DNA of 64,000 bases from Yoonia sp. G8-12 (GCF_038443675.1 NZ_CP151762.1:3100001-3164000), one strand, 5' to 3'. Shown: positions 9,576-19,303, numbered from the stretch's first letter. Translations and numbers: made by a program. The notes: generated from the sequence alone by a model not told the origin.

Positions 9576-10478
9576 ATGCCGGTGCTTTCTGACAATATTC
9601 GCGGCGCGCTTCTGATGATGGGGGCAATGTGCGCTTACACGCTTAACGATGCTTTCATGAAGTCGTTGGCGGATGAGATTCCGTTGTTTCAGGCGATCTT
9701 TATCCGTGGGCTGGGGGCGATCTTGTTCCTTACGTTCATGTGCAAGGTGCTGGGGCAGCTTCGTTTTGCGTTCCCGGCGCGGGATTGGGGGCTTGTGATC
9801 CTGCGCACGGCGGGCGAGATCGGTGGCACCTATTGCTTTCTGACCGCGCTTTTCAACATGCCAATCGCCAATGTCAGCGCGATTTTACAGGTCTTGCCGC
9901 TTTCCGTCGCCTTGGCCGCCGCGCTGTTCCTACGGGAGCCTCTGGGCTGGCGCAGGCTTTCGGCGATTGCTGTCGGCTTTTGTGGTGTTCTCTTGATCAT
10001 CCAACCCGGCGGCGCGGATTTCAGCGCCTATAGCCTTTATGCGCTGGGGGCGGTGGTCTGTGTAACAGTGCGTGACATTACAGTCCGTCGGATGTCGCGC
10101 AATGTGCCGTCTGTCTTTGTTGCCCTTGTGGCGGCGATCGGCGTGACGGGGCTGGGCGCTGTCGGGTCCCTTTTTGTCGAATGGCAGCTCATAACCACGC
10201 TTTCGGGCCTGCAAATGGCTGGCGCGACCGGGTTTTTGATTTTTGGTTATATCGCCTCTGTCAGCGCCATGCGTTTTGGAGAAATCGGGTTTGTGGCCCC
10301 GTTCCGGTATACCAGCCTTCTGGTGGCGCTGGTTCTTGGCGTGCTGGTGTTTGCAGAATGGCCCAATACGCTGGCGTTGGCTGGTGGCGCGATTGTCGTC
10401 GCAACGGGGCTCTTTACACTCTACCGCGAAGCCAAGCTGCAGATCCGGAACAGGATGGTTCCGGACCGGATCAGATAG
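9576..10478 (+). CDS. DMT-superfamily (EamA) membrane transporter
   Basis: A 300-residue protein with ten predicted membrane helices arranged as two EamA repeats, roughly residues 8-140 and 152-288. The second half of repeat one has the characteristic PLSVALAAALFLREPLGWRR segment, and the end of repeat two has the related VALVLGVLVFAEWPN. Family members export amino acids, nucleobases or other metabolites; the substrate here is unknown. The ATG at 9576 is close to the preceding usp gene (38 bp), so read-through from that promoter is possible. Confidence 0.85.
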   Translation: MPVLSDNIRGALLMMGAMCAYTLNDAFMKSLADEIPLFQAIFIRGLGAILFLTFMCKVLGQLRFAFPARDWGLVILRTAGEIGGTYCFLTALFNMPIANVSAILQVLPLSVALAAALFLREPLGWRRLSAIAVGFCGVLLIIQPGGADFSAYSLYALGAVVCVTVRDITVRRMSRNVPSVFVALVAAIGVTGLGAVGSLFVEWQLITTLSGLQMAGATGFLIFGYIASVSAMRFGEIGFVAPFRYTSLLVALVLGVLVFAEWPNTLALAGGAIVVATGLFTLYREAKLQIRNRMVPDRIR

Positions 10479-10484
10479 GCGCCG

Positions 10485-11057
10485 TCAGTTCGCGGTACCG
10501 AAGAACACACCATCGACATTCATATTGAAATCACCCGTCGACGTGCCCGTGGCGGATCCAAAGACCGCATCGCCTTCGCGGGTGTCATTATAGACGTCAC
10601 CGTCAAGGATCAGAACCATCCGGCTATCGACTGTGTATCCCTCGTTATCAACGCCCAAGATTTGACCCGAGGCAAAAGCATCTAGGCCGCCGCCGGTTTC
10701 CGTACCAGCAATCTGAAGGTCGCCATCAAACCGCTGGTTCGGCTCTCCGTTGGGGTCAATCAGGTTGAGGTTGGTGACGTTGCCTGCGATGTCGTTGTCG
10801 CCAAAATCGACCAGCATGATCATATCGCCAAGGATACTGCCTTGCGCGTCGCCGCTGACATCCGCGCCAAGTTGGCCACGGTAGGTGACACCGCCCGAGG
10901 GCAGGTCAATCGGGTTGGTTACGGGCAGGTCGCTGATGCGGCGCGCCTCGAACATGGCGATGTCGACATCGAGGGCGGAAACGGTTGGGTCATTGGGTGT
11001 TGCGGCGCAGGCGGCGAGGGCGGCAAGCGTCACAATGCTCAGGGTCATCCGGGTCAT
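10485..11057 (-). CDS. TbpB-like beta-barrel lipoprotein
   Basis: A 190-residue exported protein. Residues 1-17 are a lipoprotein signal with the lipobox LAAC, so the mature N-terminal Cys17 would be lipidated. The body is a Gly/Asp-rich beta pattern (GSILGDMIMLVDFGDNDIAG, then FASGQILG, and FGSATGTSTGDF near the end) like the small C-lobe barrel of transferrin-binding protein B-like domains. This family is diverse in marine alphaproteobacteria and its ligands are mostly unknown. No Slam translocator or TonB receptor is near. It converges with the DMT gene and is divergent from rpsL. Confidence 0.6.
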   Translation of the reverse strand: MTRMTLSIVTLAALAACAATPNDPTVSALDVDIAMFEARRISDLPVTNPIDLPSGGVTYRGQLGADVSGDAQGSILGDMIMLVDFGDNDIAGNVTNLNLIDPNGEPNQRFDGDLQIAGTETGGGLDAFASGQILGVDNEGYTVDSRMVLILDGDVYNDTREGDAVFGSATGTSTGDFNMNVDGVFFGTAN

Positions 11058-11216
11058 GTTGCGGTCTCCTACAAAGGCTGTTTGTATTGGACGGCACGTC
11101 AGACGTGCCTTGGACCATCACTTGGGGTGAAGCCTGATTGCTAGGCAATAAAGCCAGCGTGATATGGGATAGCATCAGCGGCGCGACACAGAGGGCGGAT
11201 GCCGATTGCGGCGCTG

Positions 11217-11245
11217 TTGACAGGCAATCAGACTCCCCCTATACG
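11217..11245 (+). promoter_or_regulatory. Promoter of the rpsL-rpsG-fusA-tuf unit
   Basis: TTGACA (11217-11222), a 17-base spacer ending in CCCCC, then TATACG (11240-11245). It is the best sigma70 match in the 400-bp gap between the lipoprotein gene and rpsL, leaving a leader of about 210 nt before rpsL in which I see no gene. The same architecture recurs before rpsJ, rplB, rpmC, rplO and rpsM. The base at -7 is G, as in promoters that rely on CarD in related Rhodobacterales. Confidence 0.75.
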
Positions 11246-11464
11246 CCGCTCATCCGGACTGAGGGGAATCTCTCGTTGTTCCGATATCATACCACGTAGT
11301 GGCCAAGAACCGGGCAATTTTGTCGCTCTGTTCCTCTGGAACTCACCGCACCGAACCTCCGGTAAGGGTTCGACTGCGGAATTTTTGTGCTTTCCGATGC
11401 GGAAGCATGTTTTGAAACCCGCGTTTGCCGGACGCAAAATGTGAATAGATGGGAACATCAAACG

Positions 11465-11836
11465 ATGCCAACGATTCAGCAGCTGATCCGCAAGCCGCGC
11501 CAGCCAAAAGTCACACGATCCAAGTCGCTCCACATGGAGGGATGCCCACAGAAACGCGGTGTTTGCACACGTGTTTATACAACGACACCAAAGAAGCCAA
11601 ACTCGGCGATGCGTAAGGTTGCCAAAGTGCGCCTGACAAACGGCTTTGAGGTCATCTCTTACATCCCCGGTGAAAGCCACAACCTTCAGGAACACTCTGT
11701 GGTTCTGATCCGCGGCGGCCGTGTAAAAGACCTTCCAGGCGTCCGTTACCACATTCTGCGCGGTGTGCTTGATACCCAAGGTGTCAAAGACCGTAAGCAG
11801 CGTCGTTCCAAGTACGGCGCGAAGCGTCCTAAGTGA
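11465..11836 (+). CDS. rpsL: 30S ribosomal protein S12
   Basis: A 123-residue protein, the family length, located at the decoding centre of the small subunit. ATG 11465 (MPTIQQLIRKPRQ) is preceded by GGGAA; upstream in-frame starts would add a non-conserved leader. TTTPKKPNSAMRKVAKVRLTNG carries the conserved lysines where streptomycin-resistance substitutions occur, and both are wild type, as is the second resistance region GGRVKDLPGVRYH. It is the first gene of the str segment; rpoC is not directly upstream here. Confidence 0.97.
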   Translation: MPTIQQLIRKPRQPKVTRSKSLHMEGCPQKRGVCTRVYTTTPKKPNSAMRKVAKVRLTNGFEVISYIPGESHNLQEHSVVLIRGGRVKDLPGVRYHILRGVLDTQGVKDRKQRRSKYGAKRPK

Positions 11837-11850
11837 TCCGATAGGATCAT

Positions 11851-11903
11851 CCCGGACTTGATCCGGGATCTCCTGCTGTAATAGGCCCCGGATCAAGTCC
11901 GGG
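11851..11903. repeat. Inverted pair of CCGGACTTGATCCGG-type palindromes
   Basis: CCCGGACTTGATCCGGG (11851-11867) and its reverse complement (11887-11903) form a large dyad in the rpsL-rpsG gap. Each arm is itself nearly palindromic. A related copy lies at 24734-24799 upstream of rpmC. Elements with this core are widespread between genes in alphaproteobacteria. Its place inside an operon suggests effects on mRNA folding rather than termination, since no T run follows. Confidence 0.75.
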
Positions 11904-11933
11904 GCGCGACCGAGAAACAAAAGAGAGAAGCGC

Positions 11934-12404
11934 ATGTCACGTCGTCACGCCGCTGAAAAACGCGAAGTTCTGCCAGACGCAAAGTTTGGCGATATCGTTC
12001 TGACAAAGTTCATGAACAACCTGATGGTTGACGGCAAAAAAGCTGTCGCCGAACGCATCGTCTACAACGCATTCGATCGCGTTGAGGACAAGATCAAGAA
12101 GTCCCCTGTTGAGGTCTTCCACGAGTGCCTTGAGAATATCAAACCATCCGTCGAAGTGCGCTCGCGCCGCGTCGGTGGTGCGACATATCAGGTACCTGTC
12201 GAAGTGCGCCCCGAGCGCCGCGAAGCACTGGCAATTCGCTGGCTGATCGCCGCTGCGAAAAAGCGCAACGAAAACACCATGGAAGAGCGCCTTGCTGGCG
12301 AGCTGATGGATGCGGTCAACGGCCGCGGCACAGCCGTGAAAAAGCGCGAAGACACCCACAAGATGGCCGACGCGAACAAAGCGTTCAGCCACTACCGCTG
12401 GTAA
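11934..12404 (+). CDS. rpsG: 30S ribosomal protein S7
   Basis: A 156-residue S7, a primary 16S rRNA-binding protein that nucleates assembly of the small-subunit head. The N-terminal SRRHAAEKREVLPD and the conserved GKKAVAERIVYNAFD and RRVGGATYQVPVEV segments are intact. AAGAGAGAAG before ATG 11934 serves as ribosome-binding site. fusA begins 15 bp downstream. Confidence 0.97.
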   Translation: MSRRHAAEKREVLPDAKFGDIVLTKFMNNLMVDGKKAVAERIVYNAFDRVEDKIKKSPVEVFHECLENIKPSVEVRSRRVGGATYQVPVEVRPERREALAIRWLIAAAKKRNENTMEERLAGELMDAVNGRGTAVKKREDTHKMADANKAFSHYRW

Positions 12405-12419
12405 GAGGAAAGCACCAAA

Positions 12420-14537
12420 ATGGCACGTGACTACCCCCTCGAACTGTATCGCAACTTTGGCATTATCGCGCACATCGACGCCGGTAAGACCACCTGTTCC
12501 GAGCGCATCCTGTTTTACACAGGCAAATCCCACAACATCGGTGAGGTGCACGACGGTGCGGCCACTATGGACTGGATGGAGCAAGAGCAGGAACGTGGCA
12601 TCACGATCACGTCCGCTGCGACAACCACATTCTGGGAGCGCACAGAAACCGGTACGGAGCCCGATAGCCCCAAGCACCGTATGAACATCATCGACACGCC
12701 CGGCCACGTTGACTTTACAATCGAAGTTGAGCGTTCGTTGGCTGTGCTTGACGGTGCCGTCTGTGTTCTTGACGCCAACGCTGGTGTTGAGCCGCAGACT
12801 GAAACTGTGTGGCGTCAGGCCGACCGCTACAAAGTTCCGCGTATGGTTTTTGTCAACAAGATGGACAAAATCGGCGCTGACTTCTTCAAGTGTGTCGAAA
12901 TGATCGAAGACCGGACCGGCGCCCGCGCGATTCCTATCTCGTTCCCGATTGGCGCGGAAGACCAGCTCGAAGGTCTTGTTGATCTGGTGACCATGGAAGA
13001 GTGGCTTTGGCAGGGTGAAGACCTTGGCGCCTCGTGGATCAAAGCACCGATCCGTGAGAGCCTGCAGGCACAAGCTGCGGGATGGCGCGAAAAGCTGATT
13101 GAAGCGGCTGTTGAGCAAGACGACGACGCGATGGAAGCCTACCTTGAAGGCAACGAACCAGACGTCAAGAAGCTGCGCGAAATGATCCGCAAGGCTTGTT
13201 TGTCGCTTTCTTTCGTTCCTGTTCTGGGTGGTTCTGCGTTCAAAAACAAAGGTGTTCAGCCATTGTTGAACGCGGTTGTGGACTATCTGCCAAGCCCGCT
13301 TGATGTCATCGACTACATGGGCTTTAAGCCCGGCGACGAGACAGAAACACGCAGCATCCCACGTCGTGCGGATGACAACATGGCGTTTTCTGGTCTGGCA
13401 TTCAAAATCATGAACGACCCGTTTGTGGGCTCTTTGACGTTTACACGGATCTACTCCGGTAAGCTTGCCAAGGGTGACACGATGCTCAACTCCACCAAGG
13501 GGAACAAAGAGCGTGTCGGTCGTATGATGATGATGCACTCGAACAACCGTGAAGAAATCTCTGAGGCCTTCGCGGGTGACATCATCGCGCTGGGTGGTCT
13601 GAAGAACACAACAACAGGTGACACGATCTGTGATCCGTCCGATCCGGTTGTTCTGGAAACAATGACCTTCCCGGAGCCGGTGATCGAAATCGCGGTCGAG
13701 CCAAAGACAAAGGCCGACCAAGAGAAGATGGGCATCGCGTTGCAGCGTTTGTCTGCCGAGGATCCATCCTTCCGTGTGGAAACTGATCTTGAATCCGGTC
13801 AGACCATCATGAAGGGCATGGGCGAATTGCACCTCGACATTCTTGTCGACCGCATGAAGCGCGAGTTCAAAGTCGAAGCCAACATCGGTGCGCCGCAAGT
13901 GGCCTACCGTGAGACAATCGGCCACGAAGTTGAGCACACCTATACCCACAAGAAGCAATCTGGTGGTTCTGGTCAGTTCGGCGAAGTGAAAATGATCATC
14001 TCTCCGACAGAGCCGGGCGAAGGTTTCTCGTTCGAGAGCCGCATCGTTGGTGGTTCGGTGCCGAAGGAATACATCCCCGGTGTTGAAAAAGGCATCCGGT
14101 CCGTCATGGATAACGGCCCATTGGCTGGCTTCCCTGTGATCGACTTCAAGGTGGCTTTGATCGACGGTAAGTTCCACGATGTTGACTCATCCATCATGGC
14201 GTTCGAAATCGCGGCCCGTATGTGTATGCGTGAAGGCATGCGCAAAGCTGGCGCGAAACTGCTCGAACCGATCATGAAGGTAGAAGTTGTGACACCGGAA
14301 GAACACACCGGCGGGATCATCGGCGACCTGACATCACGCCGCGGCATGGTGCAGGGTCAGGACACACGCGGCAACGCGATTGTCATCGACGCGATGGTGC
14401 CCTTGGCGAACATGTTCGGCTACATCAACACGCTGCGTTCCATGTCTTCGGGCCGCGCGCAGTTTACGATGCAGTTTGACCACTACGATCCAGTGCCAAG
14501 CAACATCTCTGAAGAGATCCAGGCGAAATACGCATAA
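12420..14537 (+). CDS. fusA: Elongation factor G
   Basis: A 705-residue translocase GTPase that moves tRNA and mRNA through the ribosome and helps recycling. G1 is AHIDAGKTT near residue 18, the switch II motif is DTPGHVDFT, and NKMDKIGADF supplies the base specificity. Domain IV is recognisable from KKQSGGSGQFGEVKM onward. Length and motifs match the canonical housekeeping EF-G rather than a fusidate-resistant paralogue or EF-G2. A GAGGAAAG ribosome-binding site precedes ATG 12420. Confidence 0.97.
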   Translation: MARDYPLELYRNFGIIAHIDAGKTTCSERILFYTGKSHNIGEVHDGAATMDWMEQEQERGITITSAATTTFWERTETGTEPDSPKHRMNIIDTPGHVDFTIEVERSLAVLDGAVCVLDANAGVEPQTETVWRQADRYKVPRMVFVNKMDKIGADFFKCVEMIEDRTGARAIPISFPIGAEDQLEGLVDLVTMEEWLWQGEDLGASWIKAPIRESLQAQAAGWREKLIEAAVEQDDDAMEAYLEGNEPDVKKLREMIRKACLSLSFVPVLGGSAFKNKGVQPLLNAVVDYLPSPLDVIDYMGFKPGDETETRSIPRRADDNMAFSGLAFKIMNDPFVGSLTFTRIYSGKLAKGDTMLNSTKGNKERVGRMMMMHSNNREEISEAFAGDIIALGGLKNTTTGDTICDPSDPVVLETMTFPEPVIEIAVEPKTKADQEKMGIALQRLSAEDPSFRVETDLESGQTIMKGMGELHLDILVDRMKREFKVEANIGAPQVAYRETIGHEVEHTYTHKKQSGGSGQFGEVKMIISPTEPGEGFSFESRIVGGSVPKEYIPGVEKGIRSVMDNGPLAGFPVIDFKVALIDGKFHDVDSSIMAFEIAARMCMREGMRKAGAKLLEPIMKVEVVTPEEHTGGIIGDLTSRRGMVQGQDTRGNAIVIDAMVPLANMFGYINTLRSMSSGRAQFTMQFDHYDPVPSNISEEIQAKYA

Positions 14538-14544
14538 GCGGTGC

Positions 14545-14601
14545 GGCGGGGACGATAACCCCGCCCTACCCACCACACCCGTAGGGCGGGGTCACCCCGC
14601 C
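14545..14601. repeat. REP-like inverted hairpin pair, fusA-tuf gap
   Basis: A GC hairpin (GGCGGGG/CCCCGCC, 14545-14565) is followed by CTAC, 11 bases, GTAG (14581-14584) and a second GC hairpin (14585-14601). The two units point outward in opposite directions, each with GTAG at the hairpin foot, which is the hallmark of REP sequences mobilised by RAYT transposases and paired as BIMEs. No RAYT gene is in the window. Confidence 0.7.
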
Positions 14602-14629
14602 GCCCCAACCAAATTGAAGGAGGCCTCTC

Positions 14630-15805
<1,176 letters not shown>

Positions 15806-15816
15806 TCGGACCACGC

Positions 15817-15856
15817 GTGGGTTGCACCCACCCTACGTAGGGTGGGTGCAACCCAC
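15817..15856. repeat. Perfect 40-bp palindrome (REP-like pair) after tuf
   Basis: Two 15-base hairpins (GTGGGTTGCACCCAC and its inverse) flank a central CCTACGTAGG, giving a perfect palindrome of 40 bases. Each half is a GTAG-footed hairpin, so the element is an inverted REP doublet with no spacer. It lies between the tuf stop and the terminator. Confidence 0.8.
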
Positions 15857-15874
15857 CGCATGACCAAACAAACG

Positions 15875-15905
15875 AAAGGCCGCTCCAGAAATGGGGCGGC
15901 CTTTT
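15875..15905 (+). terminator. Rho-independent terminator of the str unit
   Basis: AAAGGCCGCTCC and GGGGCGGCCTTT pair around a six-base loop, followed by TTTTG. It ends the rpsL-rpsG-fusA-tuf transcript just before the PIN-domain gene. Confidence 0.85.
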
Positions 15906-15959
15906 GACTATTAGGCTTATAGTTGGGAAACAAACACGACTAGAGCAAATGAGGGTTTA

Positions 15960-16997
15960 ATGACTACGTTGTATCGCATTCTTATTGATACCTGCATTTG
16001 GCTTGATCTAGCTAAGAGCTACAGGTCTGCCCCGCTGGTCCATGCACTATTTGAAATGTGCAATAATGCTGAACTTGAGATCATTGTCCCTGACATTGTT
16101 TTGGAGGAGTTTGCGCGGAACAAAGACCGGATTTCATCAGAAGCTACGAAGTCGTTGCAAACTCATGTTAGATTAGTGAAGCAAGCCATTCCAAGCCATG
16201 CTGTCGGGGATCAGCAGCGGAATGCCCTTGTATCTCTTGACGATATTGACTTCACCGCAGCTGTGGGCAGCAGTCCCAGTATAGTAGCACAAGTAGAAGA
16301 ATTGATGTCTCACCCCGAGAACATCAACATCGAAACCACGACCTTTCATCGCTCTAGGGCAGCTTTGCGCGGCTTGGAAAAACAAGCACCCTTTCATCGT
16401 GACACGAACAATATTGCAGACGCCATTCTGTTTGAGGTCTATGATGAACTCCGGTTAGGGAAAGCGCGAGAGCATATTGCGTTTGGTTTCGCCTCAACTA
16501 ACTTTAGGGACTTCAGTGACCCGAGAGGAGACAATCGACTGCCTCATCCAGAGTTAGCATATGCTTTTTCTGAAAAGTCACTATTTATCACTGACATCGC
16601 AAAGTTTGTTCAGGACGTCAGCCCTGACTTGTTGAATGACTTCGATTTACATCATGGATTGGCACCTGACTTCCGTTCTCTCTCTGATCTTATGCTTGAA
16701 GAGGAGAAGTTAACCGACATGATCTGGTACTCTCGGCATATGGCAAGGCGAGCGGCTATCGAGAACGGTAATATCAAGGTGCTTGCAGACCAAGATTACT
16801 CTCGAGACCCATATAGACCCGGTGAGATACTTGATACCGTTTGGGAGGGTGCCCTCGCTGCAGCCAAAGAAGTCGAACTTCGATATGGATTGGAAAACCT
16901 TGGTCCATGGGACGATTTTGAGTGGGGCATGCTAAACGGCAAGCTTTCAGCAATACGATGGATGCTTGGATATGATTGGGACATGCTAGATACCTGA
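15960..16997 (+). CDS. PIN-domain protein (DUF4935-like) between tuf and rpsJ
   Basis: A 345-residue protein with an N-terminal PIN nuclease fold (about residues 5-215). PIN acidic residues appear in order: ILIDTCIWLD (strand 1, Asp10), VPDIVLEEFARNK, NNIADAILFEVYDE and FASTNFRDFSD. The remaining 130 residues are an uncharacterised helical region, so it is much longer than a VapC toxin and resembles DUF4935-type PIN proteins. GAGGG precedes the ATG. No small antitoxin gene accompanies it. By eye its codon use is AT-richer than the flanking ribosomal genes, which suggests acquisition. Likely a metal-dependent RNase or nuclease; its target is unknown. Confidence 0.7.
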   Translation: MTTLYRILIDTCIWLDLAKSYRSAPLVHALFEMCNNAELEIIVPDIVLEEFARNKDRISSEATKSLQTHVRLVKQAIPSHAVGDQQRNALVSLDDIDFTAAVGSSPSIVAQVEELMSHPENINIETTTFHRSRAALRGLEKQAPFHRDTNNIADAILFEVYDELRLGKAREHIAFGFASTNFRDFSDPRGDNRLPHPELAYAFSEKSLFITDIAKFVQDVSPDLLNDFDLHHGLAPDFRSLSDLMLEEEKLTDMIWYSRHMARRAAIENGNIKVLADQDYSRDPYRPGEILDTVWEGALAAAKEVELRYGLENLGPWDDFEWGMLNGKLSAIRWMLGYDWDMLDT

Positions 16998-17039
16998 CAG
17001 CAAAGTGCGACTTTAACTTACTACAACTGCACACGCCCC

Positions 17040-17068
17040 TTTACACACCCCCCGACTCCCCCTATACG
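17040..17068 (+). promoter_or_regulatory. Promoter restarting transcription at rpsJ
   Basis: TTTACA (17040-17045), 17 bases ending in CCCC, then TATACG (17063-17068). It is placed just after the PIN gene and about 125 nt before rpsJ. The stretch GACTCCCCCTATACGCC is identical to that in the rpsL promoter. Confidence 0.75.
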
Positions 17069-17192
17069 CCCGCTATCCATCACGGGGTGCGCCATGCGTG
17101 CCCCTTTTACGTTGGATCAAAAGACGCGATGAGGGCTCTGGATGAGCCAAGGTCCTCCTCTCCGATCTAGGCCCTAATCAAAGGGTGATGAC

Positions 17193-17504
17193 ATGGCAGC
17201 CAGCCAAAACATCCGTATTCGCCTTAAGGCGTTTGATTTCCGCGTACTTGATGCAAGCACCGCAGAAATCGTCAGCACAGCAAAGCGCACTGGCGCATCT
17301 GTGCGTGGACCGATCCCACTTCCAAACAAGATCGAGAAGTTCACTGTTCTGCGTGGTCCGCACGTTGACAAGAAATCCCGCGATCAGTTCGAGATCCGTA
17401 CGCACAAGCGCCTTCTCGACATCATCGACCCGACACCACAGACAGTTGACGCGCTGATGAAGCTCGACCTGGCTGCCGGTGTTGACGTCCAGATTTCTGT
17501 ATAA
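17193..17504 (+). CDS. rpsJ: 30S ribosomal protein S10
   Basis: A 103-residue S10, head protein of the 30S subunit and NusE in antitermination complexes. The conserved core IRIRLKAFDFRVLD, then GPIPLPNKIEKFTVLRGPHV and FEIRTHKRLLDI, is intact. ATG 17193 follows AAAGGGTGATGAC. It opens the rpsJ-rplC-rplD-rplW segment and has its own promoter because a PIN-domain gene separates it from tuf. Confidence 0.97.
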   Translation: MAASQNIRIRLKAFDFRVLDASTAEIVSTAKRTGASVRGPIPLPNKIEKFTVLRGPHVDKKSRDQFEIRTHKRLLDIIDPTPQTVDALMKLDLAAGVDVQISV

Positions 17505-17516
17505 GGAGTTTCACAG

Positions 17517-18368
17517 ATGCTCCGTACAGGACTTATCGCAAAGAAAGTCGGCATGACCCGACTGTTCATGGAAGACGGCCGTCAGATTCCTGTTACCGTT
17601 CTTTCCCTCGAAAACCTGCAGGTTGTTGCTCAGCGTACGCCTGAGACAAACGGCTACACAGCTGTTCAGCTGGGCGCAGGCAATGCCAAAGCCAAGCGCA
17701 CGTCGCAAGCGATGCGCGGTCACTTCGCAAAGGCCAAAGTAGAACCCAAGCGCAAGGTCGCCGAGTTCCGCGTTGCCCCTGAGAACATGATCAATGTTGG
17801 CGAAACCCTGACTGCGAACCACTACTTCGAAGGTCAGTACGTTGACGTTTGTGGCACATCTATCGGTAAAGGTTTTGCCGGTGCGATGAAGCGTCACAAC
17901 TTTGGCGGTTTGCGCGCAACACACGGTGTGTCCGTGTCCCACCGTTCGCATGGTTCGACTGGCCAGTGTCAGGACCCAGGCAAGGTTTTCAAAGGCAAGA
18001 AAATGGCCGGCCAAATGGGTTCCGCCCGCGTGACCACACAGAACCTGCAAGTCATCAAGACCGATGCTGACCGTGGTGTCATAATGGTCAAAGGCGCCGT
18101 TCCCGGCTCCAAGGGTGGCTGGGTCACAATCAAGGATGCGGTTAAGAAACCAACGCCTGAGAATGTGATCTACCCTGCTGGTCTGCAATCCATGGACGAA
18201 GAAGCAAAGCGTCTGGCTGAAGAAGCCGCTGCCGCTGCTGCTGCTGAAGAGGAAGCTGCTGCAAAGGCGGCTGCCGAAGCGGAACAGGCCGCACTGGAAG
18301 CCGCTGAAGCTGATGCTGCAACTGAAGCCCCGGCAGATGATGCCGCACCGACAGAAGGTGATAAATAA
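17517..18368 (+). CDS. rplC: 50S ribosomal protein L3 with Ala/Glu-rich tail
   Basis: A 283-residue L3, which binds near the 3' end of 23S rRNA and helps start 50S assembly. The family core, from MLRTGLIAKKVGMTRLF through the GFAGAMKRHNFGG loop to KKPTPENVIYPAG, takes about 222 residues. The rest is a highly charged tail of Ala, Glu and Lys, predicted as a long helix ending in an acidic stretch, which is absent from E. coli L3 (209 residues). The stop overlaps the rplD start as TAATG, so translation is coupled. Confidence 0.96.
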   Translation: MLRTGLIAKKVGMTRLFMEDGRQIPVTVLSLENLQVVAQRTPETNGYTAVQLGAGNAKAKRTSQAMRGHFAKAKVEPKRKVAEFRVAPENMINVGETLTANHYFEGQYVDVCGTSIGKGFAGAMKRHNFGGLRATHGVSVSHRSHGSTGQCQDPGKVFKGKKMAGQMGSARVTTQNLQVIKTDADRGVIMVKGAVPGSKGGWVTIKDAVKKPTPENVIYPAGLQSMDEEAKRLAEEAAAAAAAEEEAAAKAAAEAEQAALEAAEADAATEAPADDAAPTEGDK

Positions 18369-18988
18369 TGAAGGCTGATGCAATCAAACTGGACGGCAAG
18401 ACAGCCGGTTCCGTCGAACTGAACGACGAAATCTTTGGTCTTGAGCCGCGCAAGGACATCTTGCACCGCGTCGTTCGCTGGCAGCGTAACAAGGCAATGG
18501 CAGGTACACACGATGTGCTTGGTCGTTCCGAGGTGAGCTATTCCACCAAGAAGATCTATCGCCAGAAGGGCACCGGTGGCGCACGTCACGGGTCGCGCGG
18601 CGCGCCGATCTTCCGTTCCGGTGGTACATACAAGGGGCCAACACCCCGTAGCCACGCGCATGATCTGACAAAGAAGTTCCGCAAGCTTGGTCTGAAGCAC
18701 GCCCTGTCCGCGAAAGTGGCCGCAGGCGAGCTGGTGATCGTTGACACCATCGACGTCAAAGACGCCAAGACCGGTGTACTGGCCAAAATGGTCGGCGCTC
18801 TGGGCTGGAAACGTGCGCTGATCATCGACGGTGCCGAAGTGAACGAAAACTTCGCCAAGGCCGCCGCCAACATCACAACCATTAACGTTCTGCCATCCAT
18901 GGGCGCGAACGTTTACGACATCCTGAAGTCGGACACACTCGTCCTGACCAAAGCAGGTGTCGAAGCTCTGGAGGCCCGTTTGTCATGA
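18368..18988 (+). CDS. rplD: 50S ribosomal protein L4
   Basis: A 206-residue L4, whose extended loop lines the peptide exit tunnel. The loop region KIYRQKGTGGARHGSRGAPI is intact, with no insertion of the kind linked to macrolide resistance. In gammaproteobacteria L4 represses the S10 operon through a leader hairpin; I do not see an obvious equivalent in the rpsJ leader. The start overlaps the rplC stop by one base and its stop overlaps rplW (ATGA). Confidence 0.96.
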   Translation: MKADAIKLDGKTAGSVELNDEIFGLEPRKDILHRVVRWQRNKAMAGTHDVLGRSEVSYSTKKIYRQKGTGGARHGSRGAPIFRSGGTYKGPTPRSHAHDLTKKFRKLGLKHALSAKVAAGELVIVDTIDVKDAKTGVLAKMVGALGWKRALIIDGAEVNENFAKAAANITTINVLPSMGANVYDILKSDTLVLTKAGVEALEARLS

Positions 18989-19281
18989 ACGCCAAGGCAG
19001 AACACTACGACGTGATCCGCAAGCCGATCATCACCGAGAAAGCAACGATGGCTTCTGAAGCCAATGCCGTTGTTTTCGAAGTGGCAATCGACGCGAACAA
19101 ACCAATGATCAAGGAAGCTGTTGAAAGCCTCTTTGGTGTAAAGGTCAAAGCGGTCAACACATCGATCACCAAAGGTAAAGTGAAGCGCTTCCGTGGATCC
19201 CTGGGCACACGCAAAGACGTGAAAAAAGCCTATGTGACGCTCGAAGAGGGCAACACGATTGACGTGAGCACCGGTCTGTAA
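18985..19281 (+). CDS. rplW: 50S ribosomal protein L23
   Basis: A 98-residue L23, which sits at the tunnel exit and docks SRP and trigger factor. Typical features are YDVIRKPIITEKAT, the FEVAIDANKPMIKEAVESLF block and KRFRGSLGTRKDVKKAYVTL. It overlaps rplD by four bases (ATGA). Instead of continuing into rplB, the transcript meets a terminator 23 bp later. Confidence 0.96.
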   Translation: MNAKAEHYDVIRKPIITEKATMASEANAVVFEVAIDANKPMIKEAVESLFGVKVKAVNTSITKGKVKRFRGSLGTRKDVKKAYVTLEEGNTIDVSTGL

Positions 19282-19303
19282 GATCGGTTCGCGATGAAGT
19301 TAG

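Noticed and set aside
11937..14177. A 746-codon open frame on the minus strand across rpsG and fusA.
   Set aside because: It is antisense to two intact, highly conserved genes and has a composition (many His, Arg, Val) typical of a codon-bias shadow.
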